The notes: generated by a model from the sequence alone, not told the origin. 64,000 bases of DNA from Anseranas semipalmata (GCA_013399115.1 VXAA01006070.1:521150-585149); one strand, 5' to 3'; numbered from the stretch's first letter, positions 23,478 through 38,439 are shown. A program made the numbers and translations.

Positions 23478-26400
23478 GGAACAGACATCATCAGTGTTTT
23501 TATGCTGCATGTTTCATGCCAACAGGTTGGTTGCCAATTACATTTGTGAATACTGTACTCACAATACTGTGCTACAAGTTGTGTGAGCTAACACTGACTG
23601 GCAGTCGTTTGAAGTTAGCTAGCTCTGCTTAGAGGTATTTCTGACTCTTTGCAGAGATCTACTGTAAAAAATATTCCCTATTACACCTAGCCTTTGGATA
23701 AGGGAATACTGAAACATACTTCAGCAAATATTTTTAATAATTAATAATACAGTTTTAAAGTTTCCAATTACTATAGCTAGTCATTAATTTCTATCAAATT
23801 CAGTTGTTGCTTTGGATTATCACCCTTTTCTACAACTACTCACAAAAAGCAAATAAAGCAACTCCATTATTTTATTCATTCTGAAAGCAAAACAGTTTGA
23901 TTTTTCATTTCAGTGTTATGCATCCTAAGCCAGTACTGGATATTGGTATTTCTCCATAGGAAGCAACACACATCTTTTTGCCTTGCAATCAACACCGGCT
24001 CTGTTCTATTCTTGTTTTTACCATGGAAACCATAAAAAAAAAATCCACAAACATCTCAAAATCATCACTAGGTTTGGCACAAAACATCCCCTTGCCTGAT
24101 TTTTCAGCTCAGCTGCTGAACAAACGACTAAAGAAAATCCGTATCCACACAGTTTCTGTGATGTTCAGCTCTCAACCTCCCCTTTCTCTGAGCAGAATAA
24201 GGCCGGCAGAGAGGCGGAAGGTGGAGGGGCTGCCTGAGGCCATCCCTCCCGGAGCCTGGGACACCCGCGGCAGCCCCTGCAGCAGCCTGGGTGCCATGCA
24301 GAGCTGCTGGGCAGCCCCGGACGGAGGCAGGTTCCCCACCGTGCTTCCCTCGCTTCCCAAATCCCAAGTGAAGCAGCAGTGGTGCCCTGGGCTGGCAAAT
24401 ATTAAACCCCCACACTGTTGCAAATGAGCATGGCAGTGGAGCTCATTTGCTTGCCAAGGGAAGTGGACAGTATCAAAATAAACCACAGCCCCTTTTCATC
24501 TAAGATGTGGAGAAAGAAAGGAATGAAGGGCAGATCAATATGCAGTTGGAGAGCCATGCAGCTGGCTGGAGAAGCAAGGGTTTTGTAGTAACAACATTTT
24601 TAAAGGTCTGTATGATGCTGAGGCACCTAAACCCAATGTTAAAGCAGTCAAACATAGGAGTAAATATGGGATGCAGATTCCTACATCGCATTTGGGCAGT
24701 GCAAACTCCTCGCATGAAGCTGGCGCAGCCCTGCAAAGCCAGACCCCCTGCAGCAGGCACCCAAGCTCTTGCTCACTCAGGGGTTGGCAATAAAGCATCA
24801 AGAACAACCTGGCCCTCTGCCGCCGCTCCTGCAGCAATGCCTCCCTCCAGAGGTCTGGGCAGCTCCTCCAGCTCCTTTGAATGGGCAGGAGCCAATTGGG
24901 CATCTCCCACATCATTGAAACCATCTACCCAACACCAGTGACTGAGCAAAGATGCTGGAGTGGGGCCGTATAGCCTCTCCCTAATGCCCAGGCTGTGCCT
25001 TTTTATATTAAAAAATGAAGATTCACACTTCAAAGAGAGAATACAGAAGTAAACACCACTGTAAAACTTCTTCCTGCATGTCAATTTGTATGTCTGGAGC
25101 TTTAAACTTAGGAAGAATCGGGGTTCATTGAAAAGGAATTTTTGAAGGAGAGAAATTCTTATAATCAAAGCCATTTTCCTTACAAAGATAAGGATGAAAT
25201 ATGTATTTGGAAATTTGCTTTGACCAAACCAAAAGAACAGTTTTCCAATGGTTTGTGAAAGCCTGTAAAAGAACAGAGGAAAAAACACTTTAGCTCCAAG
25301 AGCATTTATTAGCACTATCATGTGTCTAACGTGTAATTAATTTAGCAGAGCATACTTACATTCAGTCAATCCAGAGCACAGAAGGCTTCACAGGGACTCT
25401 TTATTTTTCTTGGTTACCTTAGAATATTTAGAAATCTTTGTTCCCCAAAGCTAACAGAAAAGTAAAATGAATTTCCCTGACATCAGAGAAAGGGTATAAA
25501 AGTGTGGCAGCATTTTATTGCAACAGGCTGAAACCATCTCCTATCAGCTGTCAATGAAAGGGTTTTTATTCCCCGTTTCCTATTGAGAAACCAGCCAACA
25601 CTATACTCGCTAAAGGACTTGAACATATAGATTTCCTGAGAAATTAATCCTATGGGATGATTAAATATTGATTGCCTATATGTACAGTTATGTTTATAAA
25701 AAATAAACACATCTGTAGTCCATTGTACTTGGCCTATTGATTTCAGCCATAAATTTCTTTATTGACTCAAAAAGTCAGACAAGCATCTCTTTAATTAACG
25801 ACAACCGAATGCAATGTATATTAATCTACTGTATACTCCAATAAAAAACTGTCACAGTCTTTGAAGTCATTTCTTTACAATTTACAATAACGATGACAAT
25901 TGATTTTTCTTTATAAAAAAAAGGAGTTTTCTTTAGCAGTTATGTATATAAAATAGCATTGGGAAATACTTGGCTCATGGCCAAATACTTCTTCTATCTA
26001 GCGGCACACTGCAGAGGGAACACTTCTGTGCAGTGTCTGCTGCAGAAATCCAGTGGTTACTCCTCTTTAACAAGTTTCCCCAGCAATGTAATCAGAGCTA
26101 TCTCATTTTCAACACAAACCTTATCAGGTAGGTGGCAACTCTGTCAGCTTCATTTCAAAGGGTAGTTACAGCCCTGAAATGACTCACAGTGACAAATATC
26201 TGTAATTCAGGCAAAAATAACAAGGCCAGCTGCAATGCATGCTCTGCCACACTTATCATCAGTTTATTTTCCACTGTGCATCATGTAATATTGCTATCGA
26301 TGACATCTCTTTTCTTTTTCAATATTTTCACGTGTGATCACCAGCCCTGTCAAAATCCCACATTTGTTTCCGTGCTGAACCTGTACCTGCTCTCTGCTCT

Positions 26401-29283
26401 CCTGCAAATGCAGACTCCAGCCACTGTCACAGCAAGGGTGACCAAAAGGGTCGTGGGGTTTGCTTGCTGGGGGCAGGGACGTGCTCTGAGCCAATTAGCT
26501 AACTTCTAATCCACAAGAATGATCCCAGGCTTGTGATTGGCTTTCTTTACATTGCCTTACATTACCATTCTGTATTTCTCCTGCCATTCATTTTATTTAT
26601 TTTGTGTTTACTACTTTGTGTAATTGGTTTTATTTGGTACATGAAAAATCATCATCATCAAAAAAAAAAAAATCCTCTTTTTTCTTCTTTTAAGAAACTA
26701 AAAGTCCCTGAGTTGTTATTAATTAGAAACTTGGAGTCCAAAGACATGGTATGTTTTTTATGGACTACAAAATTGATGGATGAGTGGTTCAGATGCCAGA
26801 AACAGCTGTCCATGATCCAAAACTATGGTCTGATATTTGCTAGAGAAACAAATGGGAACAGTTTAAAGAGAGATGGTACGAGAGCTCTGGAAGCTACACA
26901 ATTCAGCAATTAAATCCTCTTTAATTATGTACTACATCTGAAGTTTTAAAGACAGGATAACCCAGGAAATAGGAGAGGTCATTTTTGTCAGAGTACAATC
27001 AAAATACAGCACAAATGCATATTAAAAACTTGTTAACTACATTGCCTTCTGTTTTAATATTTTTTTTTTCATACAAATGAATGATAATAAAAACATCTTT
27101 TAAAATCTGAATTAGGACACTTCAGTCCACATGCTAAGCAAACTGCAATTTAGGGTAAGCTGGAAGGTCTTTCTTAGTGTTTCTTTACTTTTAATAACCT
27201 TACATGCAGGGACAAAGAGGAAACTCTATATTTGTAATAGGTGCAACTTTCTTTAATCAGAAAGGCAATAAAAAGTTATCTCTATTCACTTTCTCCCTTA
27301 TGACAAACTGGATCTATACCAGTACATGTATGGGTATAAGAACTGTGCTATGGCATGGACAGAAAATTATATGCTCCATTTTGCAGCCAGTGCCTGTGCA
27401 GCTTTCATCAGAAAGCCCTTCTGCAAGCATGTAATATGTATTTGAATGTCTGAACCTGCATGCTGCTGAAAATAGAAGTTAAAAGTACAATAAAGCCAAA
27501 TCATGACCAAAGGAAATGTGCAACACAGAGAAGTGACCTGCTCTGGGCTGTCTGAAGACACTTGCTCATTATCAACCTACTGGGTCTGCAGTCTTCTGCA
27601 GACTGAAACTAAAGGAAAAGTAGGAAGCTTAATTTTTCAAATAACAAGCTTGAAGAATTTACTCTCTGGCTTACAGGTACAGGCTAACTTTTTACAACTT
27701 CTTTAAAGTGGAGTCATTGGTTTTCTAGGTCACCTGGGCTGCAGTGGTGTAGGGAACGTGGCTATCGTCCATGGAGGAGCAGTGCATCAACCACCGAAAT
27801 TGGAACCATGGGAACTTCACTTCTGCTCTGGGAAAGTCTCACTTATTTCATTTGCTTTCATCCTGCTGATAGTAAATATCAGAGAGTTGGAGGCACTTGC
27901 TCGTCGCTGCTTGAATGTTTGTGCAGCTCGGGATACGCTTACAGTTCTCATTTATAAAAATCTACCTGAATCTGTCCTCAAGGAAAGGCAAATCATGGAA
28001 AGGAAGCACCTCCCTGCAATGCCCATGTGGCACCAGAACTGCTCGGAGCAGCTGCACTCTGCTGGCAGAGAGCAGCCCAGAGAGCTGCAGCCCAGGCCAC
28101 CGCTGCCACCCGCTTAGGAGCTGCTATGGAAAAGCACCAAAACCTTTACAGCCACCCAGGCAAAATGGAACATTTGCTGAATGAAGCAAGAGCTTTAAGG
28201 TAGGTCCAAAAGTTCTCTCTGCAAGATGTGGGTTAGTTCCTGGCAGATAATACTCTCTGGTGTTTAGAAGCTGAGTGGCATTTGGGACCATTTTTGTATG
28301 CACCTCGAACACATACAAGAAAACATCAAGGAAATTCAACATGTAGGGCTTTGCGGCCTTTTAGCACAAAATCCTGAATTTTTCTATGCTCCTAATATGA
28401 CACATGCTGTGCTATATATTTACTAATTTTTTTTTTTCACGACCTTCAGACTCTTCCTGTTACTGAACTCCACTTTATGATTGCATATTTAATTGAAGCA
28501 ACTACTACATTGTTGGCCACCTCCAAAGACTGACCGGGGACAAGTAAAAGATGCTTTGAAATACAAAAACTTGGAGGAATCTGGGTCACTAATTCCAAAG
28601 CCAAATCCAAAAATGAGATACATTAATGTCAGAATATTCTCCAGAGAGCTATTAATGAGATGGAAAAATGCTCTTTATGTGCAGACAGCGTCTTGGCAGA
28701 CCTCAGCACCTTCAGAAGCAAGTGGAGGGTGACCAAAACTATGCAGTCACCATAATGAAAGACGCACAAGGTTGTCCTCATCCTTTGATTGGAGTGCTGA
28801 GTGGGACAGTTACAAATGATGGGTTGTGTGCAACAGTGGCTCATAGAAATGGAAACTCCTTATACTCTACACTGCTTTTTCTATAACTGCTACATGCAGA
28901 AGGATTTAGAGTCTCCTGAGTTACACAAAAACAAAATGGCTATTCTGTCAGCTTCGTTCATTTCAGTTTTACTATTCCTCAATTTGAATGCATCCTCACT
29001 CCACAATCTAAAACCAAAAATGTAACCGCCAGTCTGCGTTAATAATAAAGTGTATGTATCAGCTAACCCTACTCAGTGCCAAGAGGGTCTTGTGGATGAG
29101 AGGCTGCACCCGATGCTGGCTGTATCCTCCACTGATGCTTCAGGACTAGCAATCGCTTGCTCCCAGACCACAGCACTGCCACCCTTCCTTCTCTGCAGTC
29201 GAGTGGTTCTGTTCAGTTCCTAGGTGGGATCAAAGCTCACCTGAGCAGTACAGAAAATCTGATGTTTTCTGATTGCTGCTTAA

Positions 29284-29710
29284 GGCAACAAAGCTGGTAA
29301 AAGGGCTGGAAGGCATGTCCTGTGAGGAGAGGCTGGGGACACTTGGGTTGCCCAATCTGAAAAAAAGAAGGCTGAGAGGTGACTTCCTTGCTCTCTGCAA
29401 CTCCCTGGGGAGGGGAAACGCAGAGGGAGGTGCTGGTCTCTGCTCCCGGGTCACCAATGATAGAGCACAAGGGAACAGCACAGAGCTGCACCAGGGGAGG
29501 TTCGGACTGGGCAGTAGGAAAAATTTATTTACCATGAGGGTGGTCAGACACTGGAACTGGCTTCCTAGAGAGGCAGTTGATGCCCCATGCCTGGCAGGGT
29601 TCAAGAGGCATCTGGACAATGTCCTCATCAATGTGCAGTAACTTTTGGTTAGCCCTGAAGTGGTCAGGCAGTTGGACTGGATGATCTCTGAAGGTCCCTT
29701 CCAACTGAAC
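29284..29710 (+). mobile_element. CR1 LINE 3' fragment with ORF2 C-terminal remnant
   Basis: The plus strand shows CCTGTGAGGAGAGGCTGGGG, AGAAGGCTGAGAGGTGACTTCCTTGCTCTCTGCAACT and GGATGATCTCTGAAGGTCCCTTCCAACTGAA in CR1 order. An open frame at 29273-29641 retains relics of the CR1 ORF2 C-terminus (KNLFTMRVVRHWNWLPREAV), so the element is relatively young or slowly decayed. It ends directly in an expanded ATTCT array instead of the 8-base CR1 terminus. Confidence 0.92.
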
Positions 29711-29787
29711 TATTCTATTCTATTCTATTCTATTCTATTCTATTCTATTCTATTCTATTCTATTCTATTCTATTCTATTCTATTCTG
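29711..29787. repeat. (ATTCT)n microsatellite, about 15 copies
   Basis: An uninterrupted pentanucleotide array attached to the 3' end of the CR1 copy at 29284-29710. It most likely grew from the CR1 terminal repeat. About 15 perfect units are present, so length polymorphism is likely. Confidence 0.97.
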
Positions 29788-32305
29788 ATAAATTAATATC
29801 AACTGTTTGTCTGGGCTATTGTTTTCTTTATTGTTTTGGAACTCTTCTTGAAACAAAGTTACCCACAGTTTGAATGAAAATGTGAACACTCCTAACAAGA
29901 CAAGTATAAAAAACATTTTAAAAAGAATAATCTTTCTTCTTGTGGATCTTAGTGATAAAAATGCATTCATGGTTGTAATGTGAGACCCTGATCTCCCCAA
30001 AGCACAATGAGTATCTTCATCGCTACCATCGCTAACCCTTCTAGGTGTTACCATGCCAGAGCTTGGCTTGAACCACTGAAGATGGATCCTCTCTGCTTGC
30101 AGAGCAGATCCTGGTCTGCAGTGTCCAAAGGGGACAGAATTCCTCTACACGCAGGGATTTGGGAGATGGAGCCGACTGGCCACTCACCATAATAAATAAG
30201 GGTTTACTACTAAGTGGAGAACTACCCTGCTGCCCTTGCCAGATGCAGAGTTTAATTCATTTCTTCCTGCCTCAGCAAAATAAATTCGGGCTCATCCTCA
30301 TTTCATGCAGTGCAGCATCACATGGCTCTGTGCTGCCCCCACGCACTGAGCGAAGGAGTCTCCTGGAGATGCTGGTAAATCCATTGCATCTCTCATGTAT
30401 AGAACGCATCACTGCAAGTCCTTCAAGGCACAATTTCACAGTTTAATGGAAAGAGCTGAAGCACCCACTGACTGAAAGCAGGCTGCATTATTCTGCTCTT
30501 AGTAAAAGGTCACAATGTGGACTTCTCTACTGCATGGACTCAGATCAGTCACAACCTTGAATGTGACAACACTGCATTCAAGTATATATCTTTCTCTTCC
30601 TCCTTAAAGGAAGACTAAAATGTGATATAAACCGGCAGAATCCATTTTAAGACTTTAAAACTGGCTAAGTCCCAGATGAATTCACACATGTCTATGGGAT
30701 TAAACAAGAGCTGCCTTGTTCCTCGCCCCAGCAGCACAGGCTTTCCTGCTCTTTCGCTGCTGCTAGACATCTCTTAAAAGAGGTTTTCAATTTTTAATCC
30801 CCGTTTTGTTAAGCATTCACAAAAGGCGGGTTAATTATTAAACCACGTTAAGGATAGTTTTAAAAGAAAGTTTTCTCACTCCTTCTGAGTGACATGCCAA
30901 ACCTGAAGTTCACACACTGGGAAGCAGCACTGGCTGCCACTCTCACACTTCAAAGCGCAGGGCACAGCAGCAGCATGGGCGAGCTGGGTGCTGCCAGCAA
31001 CGCTACCGCCAACAACATGGATGTGGTTCTGCATGTTAAACGGCAGGCTTGTCTGCAGGAGACAGACCGCTATTTTATCAGGGCGACAAGAGATACAATT
31101 ATCAAAGTGACATCAAGATTTAGTTCCTAAGTTTAAACTAAACACTTCATGCTTATAAGAACAACTACATTTCCATGATCAAGAAAGTAGCCCAAGACAA
31201 ATTTCATATTTCAGTGATGATGACTTAGCTGAGCATACCACAATACTACAACCTTCCCTGGATGGATCTTGAATGACACGCAGCACACTCCTGTCACTAG
31301 TGAACTTTTAAAAGCTATTTATGAATGACCAATTTTTGTTCATACAAAACAATTACAGAGTGACAAATCAATGAATGGGGCTGCAATCAGGATGACAAAC
31401 CCAACCCTTTTAAAGCACGGCATGCTGGAGCGTCACTATTTAGCGAGCAGAGTGAACACGCTAGGTTGTCTTGGTAAATGAACTGGAAAAAGAAGACTGC
31501 ATTTTAAGCAACCTACATGAATCTCTGCATAAATAGATCAAGGAGTAATAATGCAATAAGACAAGCGCAAATGCCAATGTGCATTTTTCAAGGAAAGTGA
31601 ACATACTGATTTTGCGTAAGTTTTTAAGAAACAATGATTTTTTTTTGCCAAAAAAATAACAGCCCAACTGTCAGATATGAATGTTTCAACAAACCATTTC
31701 TTAAATACTTAAGACAATCACTGCATGAGAGGAAAGGAAACAGACACTAGATTTTTAATGAAGTTCTCAAAATGTAACTGTGATGTTTTAAATCAGCTCC
31801 AACACACAGACGCATTGCAGTAGGGTGCTGATTTGCTTATTGAATGGCAATATGGTTTGCATTCAGTTTAAATATATGTATGTTTCAGAGAATAAAGAAT
31901 GCTCTAACAGCAAAAGAATGGATAAAACAGTTGTCTTTAGGGCCAGATCATGCATCCCAGCAGTTTATAATTTCTGTAATGCACTTTATTTGAGGAAAGC
32001 ACTTATTTAGTACATACACTGGTTATTACATTGTGATTTGGCTAAACATCCTTCATCGAGGAGCAAGCAAAGCCTGTCTAAGGAATTGGCAATCTAATTG
32101 CATTTTTTAAAAAAAGAATAAATCTCATTTACCATCTCTTTTCTCCAAACTGCAAGTAAAATTTGCACAGGTCTTATAAAAACAAAGAAATCCTTCCTGG
32201 CCTTGGTTGCACCAACAGAAACAATACATCATTGCGGAATGGAAAAAGGTGTGGTTTCTTAACGGCACTTCTATTTTATGTACGGGTAAAAATTATGTTT
32301 TGACT

Positions 32306-32327
32306 TTTGTTGTTGTTGTTGTTGTTT
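32306..32327. repeat. (TTG)n microsatellite
   Basis: About seven tandem TTG units in plus-strand reading. Confidence 0.93.
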
Positions 32328-34560
32328 TCTGAAATTGTATGTATCTGTTTCAGCAAGGACAGAATTTCTGGTGAGAGACAGGGAGGCTCTGCCCAGTCCA
32401 AAATGCCCGAGTGCCCAGCAGATACCTGGGATCCCTAATCTATCCACTTAAGACCAGCACAAAGGTACGACTGTTACAGCTGCATCTGCAGACACCTGGA
32501 GGCAGGAGGCAGGGTACAGCCCAGCGAGAGGCAGCCCTGGCTGAGAGTTCCTGCGCTGGAGCCAGTCCTGCACCAGCAGTCCCTTACGCAGTGGTAAAGG
32601 GTTTTCTCAGGGAATAATATTGGTGAAGTGTCAGCTTTGATGACTGGTAAGTTGGCAATTAACCTTGTTTTTATTTTTTACAGCTAAAGTTCTGCAGTGC
32701 TCATTTTGTAAATGCACTTATCAACAGTGTTTGGGAAAATGCAGGCAGACCTCAAGCAGATTTAAGGGTTCCAGTTCATAGGTTGTTTAGATGTGTGGAT
32801 ACATATTCAACCTGAGTGGTCTTAGAAACCAGTCAGTAAGTCCAGAAGATAAATATTCCCTTTACAGACTGCCAGAACTGCTCACCTTGGTGCAGAAGGG
32901 AGATGCTAAGGGACGCAACAGCTTTCCTTGCTGAGCACTTCCATTTGTTACCAAAGACGAGAAATACAGCAAATACGCAATATTTGGCCAAAAGGAAAAA
33001 CCACTAACTGGACTTTTTTCACCAAGAAGTATTGAACAACTAAACTCCATGTTCTTGTTTGAGTTTGGTGATGATCACTGCCTCCCTCCCAGACTAAGCT
33101 CTTTGCCCAGCCCTGTGCTCCACCAGTGCCGACCCCCTCTAAAAGCACAGGATGTCTTCCTCACAGTTAGAGAAATACAGCCCAGGTTTCAGCTGCTCCT
33201 CAGTCCTGCTTGGGGCTGAACTTGCAGGCTTGCCTGAATAAAAAGTAATCAATCATAATTAAAGCAGAGCTGAAACCCCTCTGGGCATCTCCATGATGCT
33301 ATGTGGCCACTGGCAGCAGGAGGACCACGCAGCTCTGTGCAGTGAGACACGGTTTACCAAAGACATCACTGTTCCCAGGCAATCTGGCACAAAGACAGCG
33401 GTGCAAAATTTCACCAGAGTGAGCAGCTCCATGTTTGCAAAAAAACCTTTAATGGGCCCGGTGTTATTCTGCTACAAAACCAGTTTGAGCAGCAGCAGCG
33501 AAAGGCGAGCACACGAAGCAGCCACCAGGCACTGGGGTGCGTGGTGGGGTTGTGAAAGCTGAAAATGCTCCTTACTGTTTCTGCTGAGAGCTGCTGCTGC
33601 CGCCTTCCCATCACCTGGCTGTGGTGCTGAATTTGAAGACAACCTGCCCACAGGAACAGAGAGATTTCCCAGGAGGACAGAGGGGGAAACACTGCACAAG
33701 ATAGCCCAGCGCGAGGGTCCCAGTGTCTGCTCTCGGTGACATGGGATGCCCAGATTTCAGTCTGCCCGTGCAGCTCCGGTGAAGCACCTCTAAGCATGAA
33801 TTGTGATGCTGCCTGTAAATACACAGAGGTAAAAATCCCTTTCCCAAAGTAAGCCTGACCAGCAGTGAGTATTTCTGTCCCTTCTCTGTTTCATTTTCCT
33901 AAACTCATCTCAGAGCGAAGCTGTGCAAGTAGGTTCATTACAGCCCATGAAATAAGGACTGCAGGGATGTGTCCTACCGACACAGGGAGAACGCAGCAAG
34001 TCTGTCCTTAGAGCAGGTCTTGCATGTGGCAGAGTAATGAAGACGTAAGGACACATATGGAGCAGTCACAGGGAAAAAGGTGAAGCTCGTTTAGTGAGCA
34101 ACACTTATGCAGCCAGTCTGACAGCTCATTTCTGGTATTATTTAATTTTGGGGCACCTGGAGGTCTCAGGAATGGGGTTCTTCAAGCTACTCCTGTGTGT
34201 GTGAATACCAAGTGCTGGGGGAGATGCTCATTTTCCATGCAAGGGGCAGCTGCAGTACTGAACTCACTAACACGAGGCAATATGAAGACCGAAAGTGCAA
34301 ATAGGCCAAGCGGAATTCAGCCAATTCAGGGAAGAGCAGTGCATGAGGGGACACAAATGGGAGGGACGCCCTGTGTCGCCTGTCACCTCTATTCCCTTCC
34401 ATGTTCCCCCTCCTTCTGCACCAGCACCTTATGTGGGGTGCGGACGAACTCCTGGGGTAACAGACTTATGCCTTGATTGAGTGCAGCCATTGCTAAGCTT
34501 TATCCTAATATCCTAACACATCTGAATACAGTATCTGCAATATAACCTGCAGTTAAATTA

Positions 34561-34818
34561 TCATAGAATGATAGAATGGTTTGGGTTGGAAGGGACCTTA
34601 AAGCCCACCCGGTGCCACCCCTGCCATGGGCAGGGCCCCCTCCCACCAGCCCAGGCTGCCCAAAGCCCCATCCAGCCTGGCCTTGGGCACTGCCAGGGAT
34701 GGGGCACCCACAGCTTCTGGGCAGCCAGGGCCAGCGCCTCACCGCCCTCTGGGTGAAGAATTTCTTCCTAACATCCAATCTAAATCTACCCTCTTTTAGC
34801 TTAAAAACTTTCCTAGGC
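34561..34818 (-). mobile_element. CR1 LINE 3' fragment
   Basis: It begins tcatagaatgatagaatggt on the plus strand, followed by TTGGGTTGGAAGGGACCTTAAAGCCCA and the GC-rich CR1 blocks CCCAGGCTGCCCAAAGCCCCATCC and CTTCTGGGCAGCC. It is in minus orientation, about 258 bases, and well conserved, ending at AAGAATTTCTTCCTAACATCC and following bases. Confidence 0.93.
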
Positions 34819-36000
34819 ATCTGAAACTATCTTCACTAAAGAGGATGTTTCATTCATCAGAATTAAATTTCTGTAACACTCACAGGTCCTTGAAAATATT
34901 TAAGTTATAGCTGCAATTATTTATGCTTTTACTATGTTGAAAAGTATACTGCATGCCAGACACAACTCTTACTTGTCATGCATTTGCCTAATGACATATG
35001 ACTTAATTTTTATGTAGATCTTCAATTTTCAAAGTTTCATTGCTCTATTTTGCAAATCCTTTAATATTTTTGAACAACTGTATGACATTGTATGAAACCA
35101 ACACTAACAAGAACCATTGTTGTCATTTACAGATATTTTTGGGACAGCTTTGCATTACAGGAATTTATAGCTTCTCCTGGAGAGGTGCCCACACCTGGCT
35201 CAACAACTTACAGAAAAGCCCTCCTTGGCTGGATGGTGAGGAGGAAACATGATTCAGCCACTGCCACCTGCGGCTCTGGCTGCACCACTCAAAGCCAGAG
35301 CTGTGCTTCGGTGCACACATAGGTATACCAGCAAAGGGAGTCTCAACCCTACCACAAGTGTTTAAATGTAGTCAAAAGCAAATAACTTGTTTAAAAAAAT
35401 AAATTCCTCTAGCTTGAGTAATTTCTCTCACTAAATTGCTCTTCAATTCACCCAATTTTCTTCTGCATCTTTCCTAAAGTTTGACTGATGTGCTGCATTT
35501 GTCAGCAGTAACCAATTCATGTTGCAGATTTTTCTGCTGAGACAGAGTAAATGAGAACTGAGTGTGACAACCATGCACTGACCAAAGCGCCATTGACTTT
35601 GGCAGTGTTGGGTGAGAGCACGCACTGCTAAGTACAAGCATGTCTGTATTCTTTTTAACTGAAGCGAAAGGTGCGATGAAAGCCTCAGGCTATGTTACTG
35701 TCACTGCTTCAAGCACAAGAGCATGGTGACCTCCTCCTCCCCACGGAGGGTTTGTTCTTTAGGAAATTACTGCTTGCACATTGCTGGCAAAAGTCAAGTA
35801 GGAGACTTGGCCATGGAGATTTCAGGCTCCTGCAATGTATAAATTTAGAGGGAAAAAAGCATAGGTATGCCTGAGACATCCTGAAGAGAAAGATTAGATA
35901 TTGGCCAAAAACATAAGGTAACCAAGCAGGAAGTTCCACAGAGCTTGCTACAAAGTCAGAAAATTCATACACTGCTCCGTGTCCTAGTTTTTTTCTGGTT

Positions 36001-36037
36001 TTTGTTGTTGTTGTTGTTGTTGTTTTTTTTTTTTTTT
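36001..36037. repeat. (TTG)n plus poly-T tract
   Basis: About seven TTG units run directly into about 15 T. Confidence 0.95.
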
Positions 36038-38439
36038 GCTTAATGTGATCTTGCCCTTCACAATTTTCCATAATTACATCTTTCTCCTTAACCCGTCCAA
36101 ATATGCTGTCACAGCACTGGTGGGATCCTTCTTATCTGCTGCATCTCTATTCCCCGTCAGATTTGTCCAAAATGAAGAGCTGGGTTCACAAACCACTGAG
36201 AGTGGCAGTAGGAAAGACAGACAGACACAGACAGGACAGTCTTCTGTGTCTTGTTTCCTTAAGAAGCCAGGCCAAGTTAATATAAATTAGGTATTAAAAT
36301 TGGTAATGAAATAGCAAGAGTTTATTTCAGTCTTATATAACGAAAACCCAGCCAAGGCAGTCCCAGCAGGCAGCAATTGCGTGGATCCAATGATTATGTT
36401 AAATTTTGCTGTAAGTTTTTTGTGAAGAATGGGAGCTCAGTTTTATGGTCCAAATCTCGTGGTAATGAGAATGGTCACATTCTGCCTGGGATGGTTTCTG
36501 TTTGCATCGCTAGCAAACACAGCCTGCTACCTCCAAAACAAGCACACCAGCAGCTCCGGGGGCCCACAGCTCAGTGCCCACAACAGGGAGCATGGATAAA
36601 GACAGGAGCATCTTTGGTAGCTGAGACACCATGGGACCAGAGTCAGAACATCAGCACCTGACAGCAAAAGATGTATTTACGTATTTAACTTTTACCTCTG
36701 ATTTCTTAAGACATTAGCAGTTGATTTTTCTCTTCAAAAATATGCATAACCATTTGCCTTATCTATCAGAAAATTGGGAGATGTAACTAATTTTTTTAAA
36801 TGGCAATTAAAAGAATTTGGTGCAAATATCGCATGACAGCCCTCAGCTTGCTGTTTTGAAACACAAGCCTCAGTCTTGCGAAGAATAAGCATAACAAGCA
36901 TCAGTACTGCAAACTGAAAATTGTAAAACAGAACCATTGCTTCTCTAATTCAATTTACCAGCCCCAAGAAAATCAATAAGAATCATGCCTCTAAATGTTG
37001 CACTATTTTTTTTTTTTTTTGCTAAATTCTGTCTCTAATTTCACAAGTGCAGATATAAGAGGAGAAAAGCAAAGCCTCATTTAGACTTCCTAAAGGAAAT
37101 GCACGCTGTGGAGAAATCTTCAGAACAGCTTATTTCCCTCTGTAGAAGAATGCTTAAAATGTTTCATGAAAACAACATTAGAAATATTCCAATATACATT
37201 TGAATTAGCCTTTTCAACTCTCCCACTTCCCCCGCTAAAATTAATTACTACAGATGTGAGTACTTATTTTTCAATGGCTCTGAATCAAATTTTTATATAC
37301 ATTTTGATGTACAGCTACTGTAAATTTTCTGTAGCAAAACAAAAGAAAATACCGAGCTTGCAAACGTCTTTCCCTTTGCAATAGATTGACTTGTGTGAGG
37401 ACAGCACGATGATCCTGATAGAAGGAACGTTTGCAAAATGATTACCCATCAGGTGGGGGCCTCGAGTGTGCTGAAATACATACATTTCTCATAAGTGGCT
37501 TTCACTCTAAGTATGTTATTTTAGTAAATACATGATTTCCATTCATCTATTTCCATTTTCACTCTATAGGCAGAAAAATGACACTTATCTCTCCTCGTGA
37601 TTGCCTCTTCCCCTGAAGGCACCTATCTTCTCCCACTTTGACTCTCTTGGTTTCCCTGTTTTGGCATTAAACCAAGCTCTGTACTTTTCTCAAAGAACTT
37701 TCCTAGTGCTTGCAGCGTGTTTTCCCTCAATGTTTCTTTAACCTTTGATGAAAACACTGAACAAGTTTCTTCTGCGTCATGCTTTCCTACCATTAAATTA
37801 TCCTCTTGTGCCTGAGACATGCCTGGATTTTAACTCTAGTGACAAGCTATGTGACAGGATGCAGGCTCTGACAGAAATGTGTAACACTGTTCTGGTGATT
37901 CATATGAGGTGCAGTCTCGTAGTCCTGTTCCGGGGATATTAAGAAAATTAAAGCAAGCCCCATCGGAGAAAGAGATGGTCCCACAGATGCAGCGGGACAT
38001 GCTGTGGTCTGGGTTACTGAGCACCACTAAGATGAAACGGAGCTCTGAGCCCTAAGTCATTGCACACACACACCTGTGTGTCTGGACACTGTACTTACAG
38101 AATGCAAAGATGTCCAAATTCTTGTATTTTTAATATATTACTATTTGTTTTGGTCACTGCACCAGAGAGATGGGCCCTGCAGGGGTCTAGGAAGTAACTG
38201 GACCCACTCTGCCAGGTAAAAGGCTGTGTGATTGCTGCATGGACATGGTCCTGTGGAAGAAGCTGTAGAGCAGGTAACAGGAAAAAAAAAAAAGGCTTCT
38301 TGAGACTTCTTAACAAGAAGTAGTCTTCCCAGGCTTGCTTGCTTCAAATCCAAGTGAAGGTGAGGTGGGTGGTTTGTTTATGCCATCATCCTTTTTTAAT
38401 TGTAATTCGCTCAGAGTGAATTCGACTTGGGAACAGAAA

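Noticed and set aside
24773..25321. 182-codon minus-strand open frame
   Set aside because: The composition changes abruptly midway from hydrophobic, AT-driven residues to alanine/glutamate-rich residues, which follows base composition rather than a protein. No known domain.
29273..29641. 122-codon plus-strand open frame
   Set aside because: It is the relic of the CR1 ORF2 C-terminus, not a host gene.
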